Source: an uncultured Collinsella sp.
Lineage (GTDB): Bacteria; Actinomycetota; Coriobacteriia; Coriobacteriales; Coriobacteriaceae
Length of the DNA stretch: 21,425 nt
Direction of reading: 5' to 3'
NCBI GenBank assembly: GCA_900757205.1
Contig: CAAENA010000084.1
Coordinates: forward strand, 1-21,425
Part shown: positions 15,451 to 21,425 of the stretch, in pieces
How the letters are laid out: each line of letters opens with the position of its first letter
How positions within the stretch are numbered: the stretch's first letter is position 1
The notes under the pieces: generated by a model
The model's input: only the letters and a program-made list of their open reading frames with translations
What the model was told of the DNA's origin: nothing
The model's database searches: none
Program-made: the position numbers and the translations under genes

Positions 15451-15578
15451 GGCGCCTGCCGGCGCCTTCGCTTGCTCGCTACAAACGCTTCGCGTTTGTT
15501 TTACGCTCGCACCCTGGCGGGTTCGAGTCCCGGCGCTTTATTGAAAAAAGCACGGCACCGGAACGGTGTCGTGCTTTT
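15451..15578. repeat. Hairpin and T-arm-mimic module downstream of tRNA-Gly
   Basis: In order: GGCGCC-tgcc-GGCGCC (15451-15466), ACAAACGC-ttc-GCGTTTGT (15481-15499), a T-arm mimic (15517-15532) and a terminator hairpin (15546-15578). The mimic is an exact inverted copy of 16 bases of the tRNA-Gly T-arm (15599-15614). Order and spacing parallel the module at 109-232. Confidence 0.7.
15546..15578 (-). terminator. Terminator of tRNA-Gly
   Basis: A 15-bp stem (15546-15560 with 15564-15578, one G-U pair) closes on the loop GAA. On the minus strand it ends in six T. It begins 8 bases past the CCA end of tRNA-Gly. T-rich sequence on the other side suggests activity in both directions. Confidence 0.88.
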
Positions 15579-15586
15579 ACTTTTTC

Positions 15587-15661
15587 TGGAGCGGGCAACG
15601 GGACTCGAACCCGCGAGTGTCAGCTTGGGAAGCTGATGCCTTACCACTTGGCGATGCCCGC
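15587..15661 (-). tRNA. tRNA-Gly, anticodon CCC
   Basis: A complete 75-base cloverleaf on the minus strand. The acceptor stem GCGGGCA pairs with TGCCCGC, the discriminator is T, and CCA is encoded (15587-15589). The anticodon loop TTCCCAA gives CCC, and the T-arm is GCGGG-TTCGAGT-CCCGT. It reads GGG codons. Copies of its 3' end occur at 15396 and, less exactly, 15265. Confidence 0.96.
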
Positions 15662-15674
15662 TTGTGTGTTGGCT

Positions 15675-15704
15675 AGTATAACGCGGTTGTCTTGTTCGAT
15701 ACAA
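15675..15704 (-). promoter_or_regulatory. Promoter of tRNA-Gly
   Basis: TTGTAT (15699-15704) and TATACT (15675-15680) on the minus strand are 18 bases apart. Transcription would start about 7 bases before the mature tRNA. Confidence 0.55.
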
Positions 15705-15958
15705 GGGTGGTGATACTTGTTTTAGCTGTGGAGATTCGTTTGAAAATCGCGTCAATTGTGGAGATGAGGACCTTTGACCTCCTGTTCTCCCTATCTTCTA
15801 CCTGCGCTTTTGCTTGATTGTTGTATTTGAGCTCAATTTGTCAGGAATTGGGCAAGCTTTTGGTCAGGCTCCGGTACTTACCCGCATGAACCTCGGGGGT
15901 AGCCTCATCCTACGCGTCGCAGCCTCCCCGTGCGGCGCACGAGGGATAAGGAGCAGCC
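15705..15958 (+). promoter_or_regulatory. Leader region of the thioester adhesin gene
   Basis: No gene is seen here. I find no convincing promoter boxes, though the stretch is more A+T-rich than its surroundings up to about 15860. A hairpin GCGTCGCA / TGCGGCGC (15914-15921 with 15931-15938, one T-G pair) has the loop GCCTCCCCG. The loop's CTCC could pair with the ribosome binding site AAGGAG at 15948-15953, which is five bases before the ATG. Confidence 0.4.
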
Positions 15959-18900
15959 ATGTCCAACGCACCCACGCACTCTGTCCACAGCGCAATCGCA
16001 ACAGGCCCGCTGCTCCTGCTCCTCTTCCTGCTTTTCGGCTGCCTGGCACCGGGAGCCGCATTTGCCGTCGATGGCTACGACCAGCTCGGCTTCCGCACTA
16101 TTAGCGATGATTGTGGGCCCTTCTTCATCGGCAAGTATGAAGCTCAAGACGCCTCGATTGCCTACTGCATGAACCAGGAGCGCCCCGGCCCCACCAAGCC
16201 GGGCGGCCCATGGCTCAACTTTGATCAAGGCTGGGTGTGGCTCGACGACGAGTTCGCAGCAATCGTTTGTCACGGATATCCTACCGCCACGTCGTTTGGC
16301 GGTTACCATCTTTCACCCGATCGCGCCCGCGCCGCCACCCAGCTTGCCGTATGGATGCTCAACGGCACTACCCATGTCGACGGCACCTACTCCTACACGA
16401 CCGCTCAGGGCAAAACCAAGAGCGGGCACTTTACCGCCGACGATGAAGTCGTGGCGGCTGCGCGGTGGCTCCACGACAGCGCAAAATCAGGAAGCATCAA
16501 AGCCGCTCCGCACCGCGCGCGACGCTATCTAGGAGCCGTATCGGGCGGCAGCAAACGTCAAGACATGCTCTATGTACTGCCGGCGGTCTCTGTTTCCTTC
16601 CAAAAGCAGTCTGCGAACACTGTTATTACCAGCGGAAACAATACCTATCAGTTTACCGGGGCAACATTCGATGTTTTTGAGAGCGCCAGCGGCGCGCGTG
16701 TCGGCACCATCCAGATGGACAGCAACGGTCGAGCACAGGCAACACTTCTGCCCAATACGGCATACTACCTAGTTGAAACGAAGGCGCCGGCCGGCTATGC
16801 CCCCCGTCGTGATCGCATTGCCTTTACCACGACGGATAACGGCGGATACGTCACCATTGATGAACAACCCGGCACCATTACCTTGCGCATTGTAAAGCTC
16901 GACGCCGCAACGAATGCAGGCCCCCAAGTTGGGGCTTCGCTCGCAGGAGCAGAATTCGTGTGCGTATCGCAATCAACCCCTGGATGGACACAAACTCTCA
17001 GGACCGATGAAAGCGGTCGAGCTACCCTCACCGATGTCCCCCTGGGAACCTTTACCATCTATGAATCGAAGGCGCCCGAGGGCTATTTGCCCTCCGGTGA
17101 CAGTTGGTCTTACACCGTTGGAGCCGACCAACTCGGCGATTCAGGCGTGGTCGAGATCGAATCTCGCGTTTCCGATATCCCCATTGCGTTTGACCTTGAG
17201 ATTTCCAAATTCAAGGACTACGGCAATAGCGAGCAATCCGGCCTGGAGCAGCCGGCAGGAGATGTTGTCTTTGAGGTTGTCAGTAACAGCTCTCAGCAGG
17301 TTGTTGGCACACTGACTACAAACATCTATGGCTTTGCCTCCACCAAAGACCAGCCCGAAGCATGGTTCGGCACAGGCAAGCGACCAGCCGGTGTCCACGG
17401 AGCCGTCCCATACGACCGCGCCGGCTACACGGTTCGTGAGGTTCCGGAAACCGTCCCCGAGGGTTTTAAACGTGCGGGGGAATGGACCGTCGAGGCCAAT
17501 CAGATTTCCGATGGCGCCGAGCTTCAATATATCGTGGACAACCACGCTCTGTCGACGCATCTCCAGATTGTAAAACGCGATGCCCAAACAGGCGCTTCTG
17601 TTCCCCTAGCCGGATTCACCTTCCAACTCCTCGACAGCAATCACAAACCTGTCTCACAAACATGCTGGTATCCAGCACATAATGTAATGGACACCTTTAC
17701 GACTGACGCGACCGGCACCGTCACACTGCCCGAATCGCTCGTGCCGGGCACCTATTATGTACGCGAAACCTCGGCCAAAGAGCCCTATCTTGTCGGTGAA
17801 GAGATCGAGGTAAACATACCCGCCGACATGAACCTAACGCCCATTGCAATCGCCTCGTATTATGACCACGCCGCGACCGGAAACATCAGGATCGTTAAAA
17901 CCGATGCCGTAGACGGCAGCAGCCTCGCGGGCGCCATCTTTGAGATCCGTGCCTCGGGTGATATCGTGCGCCCCGATGGTAGCATTGCCGCGCTCGACGG
18001 TGAGACCGTCGCGACCATCGCGACGGATGAAACTGGAGAGGCACGCGCGGACGACCTCCCGTTGGGATCTGGCACCGCACGCTACGAGGTTGTCGAGACT
18101 CAAGCGCCGGCAGGCTTCTTACTCGACCGGACGCACCATATCGTCGACCTTACCTATGCCGACCAGAAAACACCCGTTGTGGAAGCACGGCTTAACGTAT
18201 CCGACGATTACACCAAGGTTGATATCTCCAAGGTCGATGCAAGCGGAGAGCAGGAAGTGAAAGGCGCACAGCTCACCTTATATGGTCCCGATAAAACCGA
18301 AATAGACTCCTGGACCTCATCCGACAAGCCGCACCGCATCGAACATCTTGCACCCGGCACCTACTCGTTGCGCGAAACGATGTCTCCGCGGACCTATGAC
18401 CTTGCCGAGGAGATAACGTTTGAAATAAAGGATACGGGAGAAGTCCAATCCGTCGCGATGAAGGATGCGCCCATCGAGATCAAAGGACAGGTCGACAAGC
18501 GTCAGGAACTTGTCCAACCTATCGGGAAGGGTCTGTTGGCTAACGGCGATGGAAAAAACCGCGCCGCGATGCAAACCAATACGGATGGGCTTTTCTCCTA
18601 TACCATCGATGCTCGAAACGATTCCGCTACTTGGGTTGATGAGTTTACGATTACCGATGATCTTGAGTGCGCCAAAGACGGCACGGCGAGATTCGTCTCA
18701 ATCGAAACCCCCGTCGCCATCGGCGACCTCAACGGTCTGTGCAACGTGTGGTATCGCACGACGCCGTTGGACTCGACAGACGTCGATGAGCCGGCAAACG
18801 CGACACTTGACGATGGGCACGAAAATCCTTGGCTTGAGTCCGACGAAGTAAAAGAGAGTCTGGGTGAAGATTGCCGCCTCGTCGATTACGACGGCTGGCA

Positions 18901-19390
18901 CCTCTGGAAGGCGGATGTCTCGACCACGGAATCCGCCACACTCGAGGCGAAAGAACTCGACCTTGCATCCAATACCGTCGTAACGGGCATTCGCATTGAA
19001 TACGGTGCGGTAGCCGCCGACTTTACGACTCGAAGCGATGTGGATTCTTGGACCCGTGATGATCTCAAAGATGAGCACGACGACCTTGACGATGCCAAAG
19101 CAATCCTTGGCACAGACGCTCAGGGCGCAGTCGTGCACATGCAGGCAACGTCGGCTTATACGCCCCAAACCGCACTCACCAACAGCGCGCGCGTCGATCT
19201 TTGCCGCAACGGCGGCGGCGATAAACTTGAGTCACATGACGAGGACCGTGTCATTCAACGCTGTACCCTACCGCAGGACCTACCGGCAACAGGATCAGTC
19301 CCCATCGCCGCTTGCATCACCGCGCTTCTGACCTCGGGTGCCGCAGCCCTATGGTTCGCTCGCCTTAGGTCAATCCCAAAGAAGCGCTAG
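15959..19390 (+). CDS. Thioester-domain (TQXA) LPXTG-anchored adhesin with Cna_B/SpaA-like repeats
   Basis: A 1143-residue wall-anchored surface protein. A signal peptide (about 1-36) is followed by a thioester domain (about 38-208). C70 in IAYCMN and Q128 in ATQLAVW fit the Cys and Gln of known thioester adhesins, whose internal bond can react covalently with host amines. About six SpaA/Cna_B-like domains follow (starting near 210, 305, 410, 533, 640 and 752), several with a lysine near the first strand (IVKLDA, IVKRDA, IVKTDA, ISKVDA) and a late ET or ES segment such as VETKAPAGY, as expected for isopeptide-stabilised domains. A larger fimbrial-type domain (about 840-1100), LPATG (1108-1112), a hydrophobic helix and the tail RSIPKKR end the protein. 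AAGGAG lies five bases before the ATG. No sortase or other pilin gene is in the window, so it is probably a stand-alone adhesin. It is the only long plus-strand gene here. Confidence 0.92.
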   Translation: MSNAPTHSVHSAIATGPLLLLLFLLFGCLAPGAAFAVDGYDQLGFRTISDDCGPFFIGKYEAQDASIAYCMNQERPGPTKPGGPWLNFDQGWVWLDDEFAAIVCHGYPTATSFGGYHLSPDRARAATQLAVWMLNGTTHVDGTYSYTTAQGKTKSGHFTADDEVVAAARWLHDSAKSGSIKAAPHRARRYLGAVSGGSKRQDMLYVLPAVSVSFQKQSANTVITSGNNTYQFTGATFDVFESASGARVGTIQMDSNGRAQATLLPNTAYYLVETKAPAGYAPRRDRIAFTTTDNGGYVTIDEQPGTITLRIVKLDAATNAGPQVGASLAGAEFVCVSQSTPGWTQTLRTDESGRATLTDVPLGTFTIYESKAPEGYLPSGDSWSYTVGADQLGDSGVVEIESRVSDIPIAFDLEISKFKDYGNSEQSGLEQPAGDVVFEVVSNSSQQVVGTLTTNIYGFASTKDQPEAWFGTGKRPAGVHGAVPYDRAGYTVREVPETVPEGFKRAGEWTVEANQISDGAELQYIVDNHALSTHLQIVKRDAQTGASVPLAGFTFQLLDSNHKPVSQTCWYPAHNVMDTFTTDATGTVTLPESLVPGTYYVRETSAKEPYLVGEEIEVNIPADMNLTPIAIASYYDHAATGNIRIVKTDAVDGSSLAGAIFEIRASGDIVRPDGSIAALDGETVATIATDETGEARADDLPLGSGTARYEVVETQAPAGFLLDRTHHIVDLTYADQKTPVVEARLNVSDDYTKVDISKVDASGEQEVKGAQLTLYGPDKTEIDSWTSSDKPHRIEHLAPGTYSLRETMSPRTYDLAEEITFEIKDTGEVQSVAMKDAPIEIKGQVDKRQELVQPIGKGLLANGDGKNRAAMQTNTDGLFSYTIDARNDSATWVDEFTITDDLECAKDGTARFVSIETPVAIGDLNGLCNVWYRTTPLDSTDVDEPANATLDDGHENPWLESDEVKESLGEDCRLVDYDGWHLWKADVSTTESATLEAKELDLASNTVVTGIRIEYGAVAADFTTRSDVDSWTRDDLKDEHDDLDDAKAILGTDAQGAVVHMQATSAYTPQTALTNSARVDLCRNGGGDKLESHDEDRVIQRCTLPQDLPATGSVPIAACITALLTSGAAALWFARLRSIPKKR

Positions 19391-19399
19391 CGCGATGAA

Positions 19400-19435
19400 A
19401 AAGCGGGCGAGCCAGTCCCCCGGCTCGCCCGCTTT
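19400..19435. terminator. Bidirectional terminator between convergent genes
   Basis: A perfect 14-bp stem AAAGCGGGCGAGCC / GGCTCGCCCGCTTT (19400-19413 with 19422-19435). It starts 9 bases past the adhesin stop and ends 21 bases before the stop of the convergent small membrane gene, with A-rich and T-rich flanks that suit both directions. Confidence 0.92.
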
Positions 19436-19456
19436 CAATCATTTAAATCGCTGTAT

Positions 19457-19675
19457 CTACTCTGCAGACGAAGATCCACCATCAACGATTGCCTGCTCGG
19501 ACTCAGGAATCCCATCGGCGCCCGTGCTCTGTTCTTGCTCCACCTCTTCGCTGATTGCGGAGGCGGGGGTCGAGCCCTTCGCGCCCACGATATAGGCGGC
19601 TCCAAACCCCAACGCAATGGCAATCAAGGTCAAAATCACGTAGACAGGCCAATGGCGCTTAATATACGAAAACAA
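19457..19675 (-). CDS. Small single-pass membrane protein
   Basis: A 72-residue protein of unknown function. A short basic head (FSYIKRHW) precedes one membrane helix (about 10-31), followed by an acidic Ser/Glu-rich outer tail of about 40 residues. The start is a TTG supported by AAGGAG five bases upstream. It lies 21 bases downstream of the acidic M28-like protein gene, so the two are probably cotranscribed and may act together at the membrane. Confidence 0.75.
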   Translation of the reverse strand: MFSYIKRHWPVYVILTLIAIALGFGAAYIVGAKGSTPASAISEEVEQEQSTGADGIPESEQAIVDGGSSSAE

Positions 19676-19696
19676 CTTGACTCCTTAGAGCTCCGT

Positions 19697-21425
19697 CTAC
19701 GAACGGCGGATAACCTCGGTCACGACCTCGGATACCGTGGCAATGTTCGTCGGGTTGACATTGTGGGGCAGGTCGTCCTCGGTACGAGCACAAGCCAGGC
19801 GCGTGCCGTCCACGCCGGCGATGGTGAGGGCTCGGCGGCTCGCCTCGAGCGCGGCGTAGGCATCGGTCTTGGCATAGGGCATCTCGAGCGCGCCACAATC
19901 GACATGGAACGACTTGCACACCTTGCTGACCAGGTTCATGATGCGGCGATCGCCCTTGAGCAGCTGCTGTTCGCCCTCAACCGTCACCACCGAAAGCCTA
20001 CCGGCGCCGACGGATTCAAGATTGATGAAGAAGACGCCGCGGAGCTTATCGCGATGCGAAGCCAAGAAGGCCTTCACACCGGCGCCATCACAATCCGAGG
20101 CGCCCGTTGCCACAAACCAGATATCGTGACCGAGCAGCTCATCGTCGCCCATAGAGGCGACAGCCGAGAGCATATCTTCGGAAGAAGCGCCGTCGGAAGA
20201 CGTAGCGCCGCCCTTCCAGCCATCGTTATCGTCCTCGAAATTATCCCACGAACCGATGCCGCGACCGGACTTCTTGGCATCGTAATCGTCTTCGACGCCC
20301 AGCCAGTCACTCATGCTGTCCTGTTCGTTTTTCTTTTTACGACCGAACAGGCCGCCCAGGCCGCGCTTGCGAGACTTGGGTGCCGCCGGGGCGGGAGCCG
20401 AAATGGTCTCGATCGGCTGTGCGCCCGACGCAACGGGCCTAGGAGGCGCAACGGGTGCCGATGTGGGTTCGGGACCCTGAGCGGTAGCAAAGGGGTCGTT
20501 GACCTGTGCGGAGGGGTCGGGAAGGTCGAACAGCGACGTGCGAGACGCAACGTTTGCCTGCTTCATCGACGGCAGCGACGGATCGGGGACCGAAGCTAGC
20601 GGAGACGAGGAAGGTGCAGGCGACGGAGCCGACGCCGGATCGGGAACATTCACCTGCGGACGCGGTGATGCCTGGGAGGAAATCTGGGCCATAAGGGAAT
20701 CGACCGTTTCGTCCTGGGTGGGAGCAACATCGGCAACCGTGGCACCGGAACCACTCGGGGTCGGCATGGTGAAAATCTGCGTGGAGTAAGGCCTCGACTC
20801 ATCTGTCTCGGGAGCCTCGGAAACCGCAGGCACCTCCTCCTGCTCGACCTCGGTCGAATCACCTTGATCGGCTGCCGCGTATTGCTCTTCGTCACAGTTG
20901 ACCTCGACGGGCTCGTGCCCGGCGACATCTTGGATTTCGGCAGCATCAATAGGCTCGTCATCGTCTGCCGCGTCGCCCTGCTCATCGGAAACAGGAAGGG
21001 GCTCGGCAATCGCGGTGCCTTGCTTTTCAAACGTTATCGTGGAATCGAACTGCGCGGCATCAAACGACATGGTGCTATCGACGTGCTGCTGAGCCTCAAA
21101 GGACGTCGTAGCTTCGGCGGCGTCGACAGGCACGGACTGCATAGCCTCGTTCTGCTCGAACTCTTGCGCCGCGCGCTCACGTGCCGCCTCGGCTGCCTGC
21201 TGCTGAGCGATAGCCTCCTGCTCGGCAGCCTCGCGTGCGGCAGCGCGCTTCCCCTCGAAATCGTCGACAAATTTCCTGCCCTTTGCAAGCGCACCCTTAA
21301 AGAAGTTGGAAGCGCTGGCGCCAATCGAAGAGAACGCGGATGCAATATCGGCATGGGGCGTTGCCGCGGGAATCTCGGCCGAGAAATCAGTATCGCTCTC
21401 GTAAGACACGCGCCTCGGCTGTTCA
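19697..21425 (-). CDS. Long acidic disordered protein with an M28 peptidase-like C-terminus (N-terminus outside window)
   Basis: At least 575 residues; the frame stays open to the window edge. A GTG at 21409 is possible as a start, but the codons before it (EQPRR) continue without a stop, so it may be internal. About residues 45-85 (from 21409) form a charged, Ala/Glu/Gln-rich helix that may be a coiled coil. A long acidic then Pro/Ala/Ser-rich disordered stretch follows to about 345, then a basic patch (RKRGLGGLFGRKKK). The last 180 residues resemble the second half of M28 metallopeptidases: GHDIWFVATGA, FLASHRDKLRGVFFINLESVG, and TDAYAALEASRRALTIAGVDG before LPHNVNPTNIA. The usual Glu-Glu pair after the FVATGA strand is replaced by Ser-Asp, and the HxD segment is not seen, so catalysis is doubtful unless the missing N-terminus contributes. 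Confidence 0.7.
   Translation of the reverse strand, partial: EQPRRVSYESDTDFSAEIPAATPHADIASAFSSIGASASNFFKGALAKGRKFVDDFEGKRAAAREAAEQEAIAQQQAAEAARERAAQEFEQNEAMQSVPVDAAEATTSFEAQQHVDSTMSFDAAQFDSTITFEKQGTAIAEPLPVSDEQGDAADDDEPIDAAEIQDVAGHEPVEVNCDEEQYAAADQGDSTEVEQEEVPAVSEAPETDESRPYSTQIFTMPTPSGSGATVADVAPTQDETVDSLMAQISSQASPRPQVNVPDPASAPSPAPSSSPLASVPDPSLPSMKQANVASRTSLFDLPDPSAQVNDPFATAQGPEPTSAPVAPPRPVASGAQPIETISAPAPAAPKSRKRGLGGLFGRKKKNEQDSMSDWLGVEDDYDAKKSGRGIGSWDNFEDDNDGWKGGATSSDGASSEDMLSAVASMGDDELLGHDIWFVATGASDCDGAGVKAFLASHRDKLRGVFFINLESVGAGRLSVVTVEGEQQLLKGDRRIMNLVSKVCKSFHVDCGALEMPYAKTDAYAALEASRRALTIAGVDGTRLACARTEDDLPHNVNPTNIATVSEVVTEVIRRS

Noticed and set aside
15241..15586. CRISPR-like array from the repeated 52-base units
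   Set aside because: There are only two full repeats, with unequal intervals and tRNA sequence at their ends; no cas genes are present.
13720..15636. Plus-strand open frame of 638 codons opposite purB
   Set aside because: It is a shadow of purB in a high-GC genome. It also runs through the tRNA-end repeats, has no ribosome site at its start, and the purB frame has clear family motifs.
15720..15768. Direct repeat TGTGGAGAT (near 15727 and 15760) as an operator
   Set aside because: A 9-base match with no symmetry and no promoter boxes nearby; easily chance.

Overview
The window looks like a chromosomal segment of a high-GC Gram-positive gut actinobacterium of the class Coriobacteriia, most likely Collinsella or a close relative. 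This is inferred from the base composition, purC and purB of the Gram-positive type, two sortase-anchored surface proteins, a Tat lipoprotein and tRNA genes with encoded CCA ends. I could not run a database search, so the genus is an inference. Almost every gene is on the minus strand; the one long plus-strand gene is the large adhesin at 15959-19390.

Layout. 1-43: last codons of an unidentified plus-strand gene. 44-316: a palindrome-rich stretch ending in tRNA-Lys(TTT). 345-3178: M29 aminopeptidase, a small two-helix membrane protein, and purC. 3288-5588: an OmpR-type response regulator and its HAMP histidine kinase, 12 bases apart. 5742-7216: a four-cysteine TSCPD protein overlapping a Tat-exported lipoprotein. 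7330-9998: a membrane-anchored family 3 solute-binding protein overlapping by 4 bases a membrane diguanylate cyclase, so probably one c-di-GMP sensing module. 10104-13614: a large Ig-like (BIG2) surface protein with a frameshift, bracketed by two copies of the purB 3' end and carrying two G-tracts, one in its probable promoter and one at the frameshift. 13819-15162: purB. 15205-15661: a repeat cluster of tRNA-Gly 3'-end copies and hairpins, then tRNA-Gly(CCC). 15959-19390: a thioester-domain (TQXA) adhesin with several Cna_B/SpaA-like domains and an LPATG signal. 19457-21425: a small membrane protein and a long acidic protein with a degenerate M28-like end, cut by the window edge.

The strongest signals outside ordinary gene content are: (1) a G10 tract between plausible -35 and -10 boxes of the Ig-like protein gene and a G6 tract exactly where its reading frame loses the LANTG anchor, which together suggest phase variation of both expression and anchoring; (2) direct repeats of the purB 3' end flanking this gene, as left by integration at a gene 3' end; (3) stepwise copies of the tRNA-Gly 3' end in front of that tRNA; (4) a hairpin, hairpin, T-arm mimic, terminator module downstream of both tRNA genes with nearly identical spacing.

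Housekeeping purine genes and tRNAs are thus interleaved with accessory surface and signalling genes, and the accessory material clusters at tRNA and purB 3' ends.
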